Assembly (NCBI RefSeq): GCF_963677845.1
Contig: NZ_OY782498.1
Span: 72,001-136,000 of the forward strand
Length of the DNA stretch: 64,000 nucleotides
Reading direction: 5' to 3'
DNA from: an uncultured Pseudodesulfovibrio sp.
Lineage (GTDB): Bacteria; Desulfobacterota; Desulfovibrionia; Desulfovibrionales; Desulfovibrionaceae
Both the position numbers and the translations under genes were made by a program. Within the stretch, counting starts at the first letter, position 1, and each line of letters starts with the position of its first letter. The notes beneath the pieces were generated by a model. The model was not told where the DNA came from, did no database searches, and saw only the letters and a program-made list of their open reading frames with translations. Of the stretch, positions 25,023 to 32,958 are shown in pieces.

Positions 25023-25621
25023 AAAAATTGACTCCCAAGGCGGCTTTTCGGAAGCTTGCTGCCATATATGACAAGATGGTTGATCGTTACAATGATGTCG
25101 CGGAAACCATTGATATGAAATGTGATGGTTGCACAGATAACTGTTGTCTCTCCTTTTTCCAGCACCACACCTATGTTGAATGGGCGTATATGTGGGAAGG
25201 GCTGAACCAGCTCCCTGCAGATCGTTTGGAAGACATCAAGGCCAAGGCGCAGGAATATGTGGAGCAGGGGCAGATGGCTCTGGCTCGCGGTCAACGTCCG
25301 CACATCATGTGCCCGTTGAATATCGACGAGAATCAAGGCATTTGTGGACTGTACAAGCACCGCCTTATGATTTGCCGTATGCACGGCGTACCCAATATGC
25401 TCGTCAAACCCACAGGACAGGAAATTCGTTTTCCTGGCTGTTACCGCTGTCAGGAACTCACCGAGGGCATGGACACTCCGCCCGTAGTGGATCGCACTCC
25501 CCTCTATAAGGATCTTGTCATGCTTGAGATGCAGTTCGTGGGCAAGAATTTGCGCCAACTGCCAAAAGTTGATCACACCATAGCCGAGATGATCGTCCTC
25601 GGACCGCCGAAGCTTCGATAA
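25019..25621 (+). CDS. Cysteine-cluster (YkgJ-like) protein
   Basis: 200 aa, soluble. Cysteines occur as KCDGCTDNCC near residue 35, then MCPL, GICGLY, MICRMHG and GCYRCQ, a pattern of the YkgJ-type zinc- or iron-cluster family, whose function is unknown. It overlaps the kinase gene (ATGA) and is the last gene of the pyrR operon. Its last four codons and stop lie within the left arm of a 121-bp palindromic repeat, so the C-terminus has been formed by the repeat. Confidence 0.75.
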   Translation: MKKLTPKAAFRKLAAIYDKMVDRYNDVAETIDMKCDGCTDNCCLSFFQHHTYVEWAYMWEGLNQLPADRLEDIKAKAQEYVEQGQMALARGQRPHIMCPLNIDENQGICGLYKHRLMICRMHGVPNMLVKPTGQEIRFPGCYRCQELTEGMDTPPVVDRTPLYKDLVMLEMQFVGKNLRQLPKVDHTIAEMIVLGPPKLR

Positions 25622-25730
25622 GCGGCCGATTGCCTCGTTGCTGCGGTCAATCCGCGTCCTCACGTGCTGAAGAGTAAGCTGCGGGGCAGATTCCCTTTGC
25701 GCCTAGCTCTCGATCACTTCTCGAAGCTTT
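25610..25730. repeat. Long imperfect palindrome, family P1, copy 2
   Basis: AAGCTTCGATAAGCGG at the left pairs with a CTTCTCGAAGCTTT arm at the right. In between, GCCTCGTTGCTGCGG, CCTCACGT and CCCTTTGCGCCTA follow the order seen at 18191-18315. The left arm overlaps the end of the preceding gene. Confidence 0.7.
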
Positions 25731-25766
25731 GGGCCAAGTGTGTGAGAGAATGCGATAAAAAGAATG

Positions 25767-25808
25767 AAACAAAGCGCACTGTGTATAAGCACGGTGCGCT
25801 TTGTTTGA
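25767..25808 (-). terminator. Terminator of the gene at 25824 (bidirectional form)
   Basis: AAAGCGCAC(T)GTG pairs with CAC(G)GTGCGCTTT. The minus-strand copy is followed by a T-containing run. Confidence 0.75.
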
Positions 25809-25823
25809 TGTATGCGATGCTGT

Positions 25824-26180
25824 TTAGACGCTTTTCGAGAATCCCGCTTTGGCGAATGTATATTGTCCGGCCTGCAACAGGGCTATTTCGTTCTCTTTGG
25901 ATGAAATCTGACGATATTTTTCGTCGTCAGGCAGTGCGGAGTTCCAGACGTCGGCGATTTCCGAGCGCACGGTTTGAATACGTGATTCCATGTGCTCAAG
26001 TGTAAAGGTGCCATTTTTGATAGGCTCGATGGCGGCTTCCTTGAATGCTACAATAGCCTCTTCCGACAACTCGATGAAGTCGCCGAGAATCTGGCTTGCC
26101 TGCTCCTGCACCACTTCCTTGAGGTGCATTTCAAAGGAGTACCCGCCTGAAATGTGAGTGTTGTCCAATTCTATATACAT
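25824..26180 (-). CDS. Hypothetical protein, 118 aa
   Basis: A small, acidic, probably helical protein with Glu/Gln-rich heptad-like stretches (EVVQEQASQILGDFIELSEEA) and no signal peptide. GGAGG lies before the ATG and a terminator follows the stop, so it is a real gene. I recognise no family. It is downstream of the WcbI-like gene, 54 bases away on the same strand, and may be co-transcribed. Confidence 0.7.
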   Translation of the reverse strand: MYIELDNTHISGGYSFEMHLKEVVQEQASQILGDFIELSEEAIVAFKEAAIEPIKNGTFTLEHMESRIQTVRSEIADVWNSALPDDEKYRQISSKENEIALLQAGQYTFAKAGFSKSV

Positions 26181-26234
26181 GACCTTCCTCCGTGATGGCC
26201 TGTATACTCCTATCGGACAGTGTGAGTGATCGCT

Positions 26235-27065
26235 TTATGGTTTGTGAATGCCTTGGAGATAGCCGATAAAGTCGGTTACGTTCGCTTTTCGGGCGCTGAT
26301 GTAGTGTGTGACCCATCGGGCGAAGGTCATCTTTGTCCCGTAAATTTCGTACTCCTGCTCAGGCTCGCCAAAGGACAGCCCTAGGGTCGCGGAGACCTTG
26401 GGGTTAATTGGCAGTTCACATTCCGGGAACGGATCACCCAGTGCATTCAAGGCGGCATCGCTTGGCGGCGCGAATCCAAGCTCCTTGAGCACTCCTTTGG
26501 CGACATGGTTTATGAGCAAGGGACCGGGGTGGTTGATCGTGTTGAACAGTCTGATGTCCTTGTATCTTTCTCGGATGATATGACTGTATGTGACCGGTGT
26601 ATTTGCTTCTCGACTTTCTTCCTGCACAAAGGTCTGTGCCAGACGTGCAGGGAGGTCGTATTTGGCGGCAATGTTTGCGTGCAAGGCGAGGATGACTGTT
26701 TCCTCTGCCGGAAGTCCGAGAGCGACCAGTGTATCCAGATGCTCGCAACGGTAATCAAATCCGGCTTTGTTTGACCACGTCGGCCAATAGCCTGTGAAGA
26801 ACATGTTGGGGATGCATAAGGAGCGAGCATTGTCTGAAAGTTTGGTAAGTAGTGTTTCTGACGCCAGTTCATCCCAATTGGGGCCGAGAAATTGATATAA
26901 AAATAGGGTGCAGTTTTTCCAAGTATCGTCGGGGAGAGGTTCTCGAACATAGTTGGTGAAGAGCCGACATTCGTACCTGTCAGCAAATTCCGGGCAGGTC
27001 TCAAGTCTTTCGATAAGTGGGGCGCCCTGACAATTGGCGTGAACGATGCAAAGTTCCTTGTTCAT
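26235..27065 (-). CDS. WcbI-family protein (putative polysaccharide acetyltransferase/esterase)
   Basis: 276 aa. The N-terminus IVHANCQGAPLIERL is the NCQ motif of the WcbI family, a GDSL-like fold linked to capsule synthesis. Further conserved-looking points are IPNMFFTGYWPTW and INHPGPLLINHVA. There is no signal peptide. No capsule genes are adjacent, so the substrate is unknown. A second protein with the same N-terminal pattern (SGNCQMDFL) is encoded at 58113-59288. Confidence 0.75.
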   Translation of the reverse strand: MNKELCIVHANCQGAPLIERLETCPEFADRYECRLFTNYVREPLPDDTWKNCTLFLYQFLGPNWDELASETLLTKLSDNARSLCIPNMFFTGYWPTWSNKAGFDYRCEHLDTLVALGLPAEETVILALHANIAAKYDLPARLAQTFVQEESREANTPVTYSHIIRERYKDIRLFNTINHPGPLLINHVAKGVLKELGFAPPSDAALNALGDPFPECELPINPKVSATLGLSFGEPEQEYEIYGTKMTFARWVTHYISARKANVTDFIGYLQGIHKP

Positions 27066-27222
27066 AACTGTGTCTGGAACGGGTTGGATTTGTGTGTAAA
27101 AAACATTGAGCTTTAGCTATCATGGTTCCTATTCTACAGCAATATAGGCCTTCGGCGGTTTACAGGGTGGCTTGGACAAGGTATCCCTCGCGGACACGAA
27201 AAAATAGATAAGGAAGAGTGCC

Positions 27223-28293
27223 ATGGATACGTTTTTTGAAGCAGCTTTGGCTGCCATAGAGCCAGTTGATCAAGCCCTTGCCAAACAGGGACAGGCCCAT
27301 CTCGATAATTTGACCAAGCCGCAGGGAAGCCTTGGTCGTTTGGAAGAATTGGCCTTACAATTATATCTCATTCAAGAGGATAAGAAACTTTCGGTCGACC
27401 CCATGCGGGTCTATACTGTGGCTGGTGATCATGGCGTAAACGCTGAAGGTGTCAGCGTGTTTCCTCAGGAAGTGACCCGGCAGATGGTGCTGAATTTTTT
27501 GAATAATGGCGCAGGTATCAATGTCTTGGCCGAAACCGTGGGTGCACAATTGTATGTTGTGGATGCCGGCTGTTGCGGTGGCAAATACGATGAACACCCC
27601 AACCTGATCCAAGCTAAAGTGGCAGAAGGGACTGCTAACTTGGCTCAAGGTCCGGCCATGACGCATGAGCAGTGTGTGCAGGCACTCAATTTGGGTATTT
27701 CATTGGCTGATCGTGCTCATGAGGAAGGGGTAAAAGTTCTTGGGACAGGCGACATGGGTATTTCCAACACCACGCCATCCACTGCTCTGTATTGTGCATA
27801 CCTCGGACTTGAGCCTGAATCCATGACCGGCCCCGGAACCGGTCTTGACAAGGACGGCGTTGTTTCCAAGGCAAATGTCATCCGTAAGGGGCTTGTGGCG
27901 AATGCTGATGTTGTGGGGTCCGGCGATGCTGTTGGTATCCTTGCCGCACTTGGTGGGCTGGAAATCGCGACTTTGGCTGGTCTTATTCTCGGTGGAGCAA
28001 AGAACCGTCAGCTTGTGTGCGTGGATGGATTTATTTCTACCGCCGCTTATCTCGCTGCCTGGAAAATTTGTCCCACGGTGCGAGAATACAGCATCATCAG
28101 TCATGCTTCCGCAGAACCCGGTCATGCTGCCGCAGTCAAGGCCATGGAGCTGAAGCCCTATCTTGATCTCGGCTTTCGACTCGGCGAAGGGACCGGCGCG
28201 GCATGTGCCATGTTCCTTGTTAGAGGAGCTGCCAATATCTTTAACGATATGGCGACTTTTGCAGACGCAGGCGTTGCCGAAGCTGACGCGTAG
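27223..28293 (+). CDS. cobT: Nicotinate-nucleotide:dimethylbenzimidazole phosphoribosyltransferase
   Basis: 356 aa, the usual CobT length. Family motifs KPQGSLGRLEELALQL, GDHGVNAEGVSVFPQEVT, GTGDMGISNTTPS and the C-terminal catalytic-Glu region FRLGEGTGAACAM are present. CobT makes alpha-ribazole phosphate for the lower ligand of cobalamin. It is alone here (AAGGAAG ribosome-binding site, GC-rich hairpin behind), 17 kb from the cobD-cobQ fusion. No B12 riboswitch was found in the 157-bp upstream gap. Confidence 0.93.
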   Translation: MDTFFEAALAAIEPVDQALAKQGQAHLDNLTKPQGSLGRLEELALQLYLIQEDKKLSVDPMRVYTVAGDHGVNAEGVSVFPQEVTRQMVLNFLNNGAGINVLAETVGAQLYVVDAGCCGGKYDEHPNLIQAKVAEGTANLAQGPAMTHEQCVQALNLGISLADRAHEEGVKVLGTGDMGISNTTPSTALYCAYLGLEPESMTGPGTGLDKDGVVSKANVIRKGLVANADVVGSGDAVGILAALGGLEIATLAGLILGGAKNRQLVCVDGFISTAAYLAAWKICPTVREYSIISHASAEPGHAAAVKAMELKPYLDLGFRLGEGTGAACAMFLVRGAANIFNDMATFADAGVAEADA

Positions 28294-28312
28294 AGTTGTC
28301 TCCGACGGCTGA

Positions 28313-28363
28313 GGGAAGGGAAGAGGGAAACCCTTTGAGAAGGGTTCTCCCTCTTCCCTTCCC
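28313..28363. terminator. Long hairpin after cobT
   Basis: A perfect GGGAAGGGAAGAGGG/CCCTCTTCCCTTCCC outer stem with an inner ACCCTT/AAGGGT stem. No clear T-run follows directly. It shares its core with the hairpin at 19436-19474. The sequence from 28364 to 28554 shows no gene. Confidence 0.65.
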
Positions 28364-28554
28364 CCAGACCCCCATCCTATCTCCCTTCCCAAAATTTTTG
28401 TAGTGCCTTCGGCGATGCCGTTTGATGGCCGTGTATAGTATAAGATGATTTTTATATCACACGGAAGAGTCAACAAGGTTTGTTGGATAGATATGATTTT
28501 GCTGTCGTTCTTTTGTGCAATTCATTTTTACCACCGAATTTATCTCTTTTCTTA

Positions 28555-28772
28555 AAAGGCACCAGCAAAGCGCCGTGCCTTCTTTCCTTTTGAAATGGAG
28601 TGCTTTGGGATGCGAAGCATCCCAACAACGGCTTTTTCCCCCGGAGGCGTGAAGCTTTCGAGAGTGGTTTAGCTCCTAGGCGGGAGGCCCGAGGCAGCCG
28701 GAGGCGTAGCCTAGCTACGGTGAGGATTGACTCGCGCCTTCCAACGACGGAGATGGGCCGCTATCGGAAGCC
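28555..28772. repeat. Composite intergenic repeat, inverted copy of 20819-21090
   Basis: Read on the minus strand the order is P2 palindrome (28653-28772, ends GGCTTCCGATAGCGG and CTCTCGAAAGC), hairpin GTTGGGATGC...GCATCCCAAAG, then GGCACGGCGC...GCTGGTGCCTT. The conserved core TCAATCCTC-CC-TAGCTAGGCTACG is common to both copies; the flanks have diverged. Confidence 0.75.
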
Positions 28773-28777
28773 GTGTC

Positions 28778-28842
28778 TGAACGATTCTCCAAAAAAATAG
28801 GCTGGACAAAGCGTCCAGCCTATTTTTTTGGAGAATCGTTCA
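28778..28842. terminator. Perfect 30-bp inverted repeat (bidirectional terminator)
   Basis: Thirty bases (TGAACGATTCTCC, A7, TAGGCTGGAC) are repeated exactly in inverse orientation around the five-base loop AAAGC. It contains A7 and T7 flanking the GC stem, so it can terminate on both strands. It ends six bases before the stop of the small gene at 28848 and directly abuts the P2 repeat. Confidence 0.88.
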
Positions 28843-28847
28843 CAAAC

Positions 28848-29045
28848 CTATGCATCGCCGAGATCTCCGGTGACAGCCTGTATGACGTCTCCCTTGGCGT
28901 TGTAGGTGCCGGTGGCCTCAACCTTGACGAGTTGACGAGCCATTTCCGGGTTTTCCAAAACCTCACGTTGGAGCCTGACCTTGCGGATATTCTTAACTTG
29001 ATCCGTCAAATTCGCGCCCTGTACTTCAAATCCAGCAACTTCCAT
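28848..29045 (-). CDS. Small hypothetical protein, 65 aa
   Basis: I start it at the ATG at 29045 because AAGGAGG lies nine bases upstream; the frame is open further upstream to 29183. The protein MEVAGFEVQGANLTDQVKNI... is charged, soluble and without Cys. A strong ribosome-binding site and a strong terminator support expression. No family is recognised. It is downstream of hemC on the same strand, about 195 bp away. Confidence 0.65.
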   Translation of the reverse strand: MEVAGFEVQGANLTDQVKNIRKVRLQREVLENPEMARQLVKVEATGTYNAKGDVIQAVTGDLGDA

Positions 29046-29240
29046 GATTCGTACCTCCTTGAGAGGGGTGTTGAATATGTTATATGCTTTCTTTATCGGC
29101 TTCCCTAAGGAAACCTTTAGGGGATTGGCCGGATCACGGGGCTTGCGTTCCCCTGGGAGTCGGACTCCTGTGAGCTTTTTCATAGGCTTATAGCGTGAAA
29201 TGTTTTTATGAAGAGGCCGTTAAAAACGGCCTTTTCAGTG

Positions 29241-30170
29241 CTAGGATACGCGATTGTAGACTTCATCGAGGATTTCTTTGCCGCCGGCCTTGCAGACCTG
29301 ATCGGCTAATTCCATGCCCAAATCCCATGCGTCTTTGGCCTTGCCTTCGATCTCCATGCGGATGGGGCGGGAACCGTCCACGTCAGCCACGAAGCCTGTC
29401 AGATGGACAGAATCACCGTCCAGAACGGACCATGCTGCAATGGGTACCTGACAACCGCCGTCAAGACCGGTCAGGAAGCCGCGTTCAGCCATGACCTGCA
29501 CCTTGGTGGGGGCGTGGTCGAGGAACTGGAGCATTTCGATCAACTCGGTGTTGTCGGTGCGATACTCGATGCCGAGTGCGCCCTGTGCCACGGCGGGCAG
29601 AAATTCGGGCGGTCCGAGTTCTTTTCTTTTGGGAGCGGAGATTCCCAATCGCTCAAGACCTGCTGTGGCGACGACAATGGCGTCGAAATTTCCGTCCAGC
29701 AACTTCTGGATGCGGGTGTTGAGGTTGCCGCGCAGGGATTCGATTTTGAGATCGGAGCGCAGAGCGGCAAGCTGGGACTGACGGCGCAGGCTTGATGTGC
29801 CGACGACAGCACCTTCGGGCAACCCCTTGAGGCCATCGTATTTGACGGACAGCAGGGTGTCTGTGGATGCTCCGCGTTCGGTGATGATACCTACTTCAAG
29901 GCCTTCAGGCAGTTTGGTGGGAACATCTTTCATGGAGTGGACTGCGAGTTGGGCGCGGCCATCAAGCATGGCTTCTTCGATTTCTTTGACAAAGAGTCCT
30001 TTGCCGCCGACTTTGGCCAGCGGTACGTCGAGAATCTTGTCGCCCTTGGTTTTGATTTTGAGCAGTTCGACGGTCAAGTCGGGGTATTGGGCTTCAAGTC
30101 GATCCTTGATGTGGTCGGCCTGCCAAAGAGCGAGTTCGCTCCCTCTGGTGGCGATAGTCAATGTTTTCAT
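29241..30170 (-). CDS. hemC: Porphobilinogen deaminase (hydroxymethylbilane synthase)
   Basis: 309 aa. [15 protein letters not shown] at the N-terminus, [18 protein letters not shown] with the catalytic Asp environment, [24 protein letters not shown] and the dipyrromethane cofactor Cys in [12 protein letters not shown] are all present. It polymerises four porphobilinogens for haem, sirohaem and corrinoid synthesis. The frame extends upstream to 30332, but the ATG at 30170 gives the standard N-terminus. An FmdB-like gene lies 25 bases upstream on the same strand. Confidence 0.95.
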   Translation of the reverse strand: MKTLTIATRGSELALWQADHIKDRLEAQYPDLTVELLKIKTKGDKILDVPLAKVGGKGLFVKEIEEAMLDGRAQLAVHSMKDVPTKLPEGLEVGIITERGASTDTLLSVKYDGLKGLPEGAVVGTSSLRRQSQLAALRSDLKIESLRGNLNTRIQKLLDGNFDAIVVATAGLERLGISAPKRKELGPPEFLPAVAQGALGIEYRTDNTELIEMLQFLDHAPTKVQVMAERGFLTGLDGGCQVPIAAWSVLDGDSVHLTGFVADVDGSRPIRMEIEGKAKDAWDLGMELADQVCKAGGKEILDEVYNRVS

Positions 30171-30195
30171 TGGAAACCTTCTGGTGAGAAAAAAG

Positions 30196-30453
30196 TTAAC
30201 CGCAATTGGAGCAGTCGCCGCCGGAGCAGCCTGAACAGGGGGACGAAGAGGAAAAACTGGAACCAGTATCAGCTTCACCACCACTGGATTCAGGAGCGGA
30301 AGCGCCGCCAGCAATCTTGGAACGGACCGCACTCATGAGTTTGCCGGTCTTTTCTGATTGGCATTTGGGGCAGGGAGGACATTCATCCCGATCAAAAACG
30401 AGTTCTTCGAATTCGTGGCCGCAATCACTACATTTGTATTCAAATATGGGCAT
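30196..30453 (-). CDS. FmdB-type zinc-ribbon protein, 85 aa
   Basis: [20 protein letters not shown] and [17 protein letters not shown] form the four-Cys zinc ribbon of the FmdB/regulatory family. The tail is Ser/Gly-rich with a final [13 protein letters not shown] cluster that could bind additional metal. It probably shares an operon with hemC. A paralogue lies at 52937-53140. The role of these small ribbons is unknown. The start at the MPIFEY ATG follows the family pattern. Confidence 0.8.
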   Translation of the reverse strand: MPIFEYKCSDCGHEFEELVFDRDECPPCPKCQSEKTGKLMSAVRSKIAGGASAPESSGGEADTGSSFSSSSPCSGCSGGDCSNCG

Positions 30454-30680
30454 GACATGCTCCGAAATGGTGTTTTTTGTCGAGTTCGCCCGACAGAGGG
30501 ATTCCATAGCCGAAAAGGGCTTGACTGGCAATGTGCAGGGAGGAAGGTAAGTCGTGATGCTGTTATGTCTAGTCTTACAGGACGAAAACAATCCTTTACA
30601 GAATCGGTATCCAATGGAAGAGTATGAGACAGTTGAGGTCTGTTTTTTGTGTTGTTTTTTGAATTTTGCCGGAGTATTTA

Positions 30681-31646
30681 GTGAGTATCATGAACGACGA
30701 TTTTTTTGCTCTTGATCTTGCCAGTACCCTTGATGATGAAGGTGCCCCCAAGCCTCCTTCCGGTTGGAAGTATATGTCTCGCGGCGGTATGCTTCGATGC
30801 GTATTCTCGACCACTCGCCCCGTGAAGATGGGCATGGGAGCCAGTCAGCGGACACATACCAGCCAGAACTTTTGGTATGTCGAGCAAGTGGATCGAGAAG
30901 AATTTTCTGGTCGAATGATTAATGATATCCATGTGCCAACCGGCGATCCTGAGTCCATCTCCATGCAGGATTTGGTCAGCAACTATACACCGGAGTTGTC
31001 CTATTTTGAGGAATTGGTCCGTCCGGCCATGGCGGTTGCGGCCAACATCAGCCAGGATGAGGTGACGGGTGTTGATGCCAACGGTTTTTTGTCTCTGTTT
31101 GGTCTTAGCTTGATTTATCTTTCTCGCCATGAGCCTGACAGGGCAAGGGGGTTGCTCGATCAACTCGTGCGTATCAAGGCAGATTTTGAAGGGAAGGATC
31201 AGTTCCTCTTTAATGACCTTGGGATCGCTTTGCGCAAAAGTGGCATGTACCCTGAAGCTATGGCCTATTTTCACCGGGCATTGGAATTCGTGGGTGACGA
31301 TGAAAATCTTTATTACAATCTGGCACGCGTTCATTACGAAAACAACGACTGGGAAGGATGTTTGGAACATCTCATTCTTTCACATAGGCTCAATCCTGAG
31401 TTAGAAGTCACGCATAGCCTTCTTGAGATGATTGTAGGATTAGATCAAGATCATTCGTTGCTTGGCCGATATGGCAAGCCCTCAATTCCGCCGCATGTCG
31501 CATCGCGGGCACGGCAGATATTAACTGCCGATTCCGGTAAGTTGAAGCTTGATGAAGAGCCGGTAGTCATGGGTATTGAACCCGGAAGAGCTCGGTCAGG
31601 TGCTGTTGGTGTCGTGGAATTAAAAAAACATGGCAGCGACAAATAG
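30681..31646 (+). CDS. TPR-repeat protein, paralogue 1
   Basis: About 321 aa from a GTG at 30681 (GGAG seven bases upstream; the ATG at 30690 is an alternative). The C-terminal half carries tetratricopeptide-like repeats (DQFLFNDLGIALRKSGMYPEAMAYFHRAL, ENLYYNLARVHYENNDWEGCLEHL), likely a protein-interaction surface. The N-terminal half (residues 1-130) is of unknown type. It is about co-linear with the gene at 31953-32885, showing a tandem duplication. No signal peptide. Confidence 0.8.
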   Translation: MSIMNDDFFALDLASTLDDEGAPKPPSGWKYMSRGGMLRCVFSTTRPVKMGMGASQRTHTSQNFWYVEQVDREEFSGRMINDIHVPTGDPESISMQDLVSNYTPELSYFEELVRPAMAVAANISQDEVTGVDANGFLSLFGLSLIYLSRHEPDRARGLLDQLVRIKADFEGKDQFLFNDLGIALRKSGMYPEAMAYFHRALEFVGDDENLYYNLARVHYENNDWEGCLEHLILSHRLNPELEVTHSLLEMIVGLDQDHSLLGRYGKPSIPPHVASRARQILTADSGKLKLDEEPVVMGIEPGRARSGAVGVVELKKHGSDK

Positions 31647-31952
31647 TTGATGAAAATTTCTGTATTTCAAGTGTGTTGTTGAAACACGTGCGAATTTCTA
31701 TTTCAGACCTCTAAAGCCGGTTTTGTTTCTCTCCGATAAGAAACATGGTTGAGGGATGGAATGTTGTTCGGCAATTGCCGGAACCATCTCTCTTTAAGTA
31801 ATGAACGCGGTTGGTGTCGCGGGAGCCCAATGCTCAATGCACAAGGCTGGTAGCACCGTGTTCGGCCATATCATGAAGACTCGCTTTGCATCAGGGGAAG
31901 ATGCTCGGTGAGGTGATCGGTCGGGCACGTCGCAGCCTTGTAAGGGATTCCC
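31647..31952 (+). other. 306-bp structured spacer between the TPR paralogues
   Basis: No credible coding frame is seen. GAGGGATGG...CCATCTCTC encloses a CGGCAATTGCCG stem (about 31752-31797). Further short complementary blocks follow up to the AAGGGA ribosome-binding site at the end. It could be a leader or a small RNA; no riboswitch, 6S, SRP or tmRNA consensus was recognised. Confidence 0.4.
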
Positions 31953-32885
31953 ATGAGGCAGGATTCGCATGTCTCCCTGGACGGCAGGGGGCAGTCATAT
32001 ACCAAGCAACGACATGGCGGTTTCGAGCATGTGTGTTGCATCTTTTCCACTCCGAGAACGCATTTGCTTAGTCGGGCGACAACGTTGCGCGGTCAGGGAC
32101 AAAAGCATTATTGGCTTGTTCGCCAGATGGACGAAGCCTCTTTTGGTGTGCGTGGTGTGGACGGTGATTTTTTGCCTTTCGGAACCGAAGCAGTCATCCC
32201 TCTCAGTGAGTTGTTGACGTATTATTCACCAGAGGTCGCGGTTTTTGAAGAACGGTTGTTGATCGCAACCAAAGAACATGACTTTCGGATGACTGGTGAT
32301 CGTCGGTCCATTTTGCGTATAGACCAAGCCAATGTGCGCGGTCTTTTCAACATTGCCATCAAGTACATCAAGACCCGTAAACTTTCACGGGCGCGTGTCT
32401 TTGTCCGTGAATTGCTCAGGCTGACAACTGAGTATGCTGGTAGGGATCAGTTTCTGTTCAATGATTTCGGTATTCGTCTTCGCAAGGCTCGGTATTTTGA
32501 TGGAGCGGTTCTTTGTTATAGGCGTGGTTTGGCTTTTACACAGGTCGATGATCACCTCTATTACAATTTGGCTCGAGCCTATTATGAACAGGGGCAGTGG
32601 TGGGACTGCATGAACGCGTTGGTGTCATGTTTTGATCTTAATCCTGAACTGCCAGTAGCTCGTGATTTGGTGGTACTTATCTTAGCCTTGGCTGATAGTG
32701 CGCGACTCAGGATGCGATATGGCAAGCCACCGGTGCCGGATGGTGTGGCCCGGCGGGCAGAAGTGTTGGGTGAGGCGGTTTTCATTCATGATGAGTCTGC
32801 GCAGAGAACAGCGCGTGAGATGAGTGTGCGTGAAGAAGAGAAGGAGGGCCTGTGGCTTCCCGGCAGGGATGCTGTGGGGTTGTAA
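31953..32885 (+). CDS. TPR-repeat protein, paralogue 2
   Basis: 310 aa. Residues 25-100 align with the N-terminal half of the preceding TPR protein (CxFST...W.V.Q.D...F; LLTYYSPEVAVFEE against LVSNYTPELSYFEE). The repeat half matches closely (DQFLFNDFGIRLRKARYFDGAVLCY, DDHLYYNLARAYYEQGQWWDCM). It is more Arg-rich than its partner. AAGGGA precedes the ATG. Function is unknown; a scaffold or regulatory role is inferred only from TPRs. Confidence 0.8.
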   Translation: MRQDSHVSLDGRGQSYTKQRHGGFEHVCCIFSTPRTHLLSRATTLRGQGQKHYWLVRQMDEASFGVRGVDGDFLPFGTEAVIPLSELLTYYSPEVAVFEERLLIATKEHDFRMTGDRRSILRIDQANVRGLFNIAIKYIKTRKLSRARVFVRELLRLTTEYAGRDQFLFNDFGIRLRKARYFDGAVLCYRRGLAFTQVDDHLYYNLARAYYEQGQWWDCMNALVSCFDLNPELPVARDLVVLILALADSARLRMRYGKPPVPDGVARRAEVLGEAVFIHDESAQRTAREMSVREEEKEGLWLPGRDAVGL

Positions 32886-32906
32886 AATGGTTATTGAGGG
32901 TGAAAG

Positions 32907-32945
32907 AAAAGCCTCGGCGTATATACACCGAGGCTTTTGATTTTT
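32907..32945. terminator. Bidirectional terminator between TPR gene 2 and lon
   Basis: AAAAGCCTCGG pairs with CCGAGGCTTTT, with T5 downstream on the plus strand and A4/T4 flanks allowing use by both converging genes. Confidence 0.88.
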
Positions 32946-32958
32946 ATGAGCGGTCAGT

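Noticed and set aside
27066-27222. Cobalamin riboswitch before cobT (and 7448-7603 before cobD-cobQ)
   Set aside because: No B12-box or GCCACTG-type core could be recognised in either leader.
31647-31952. 6S RNA, SRP RNA or tmRNA in the TPR spacer
   Set aside because: None of the conserved core sequences was seen; kept only as an unexplained structured spacer.
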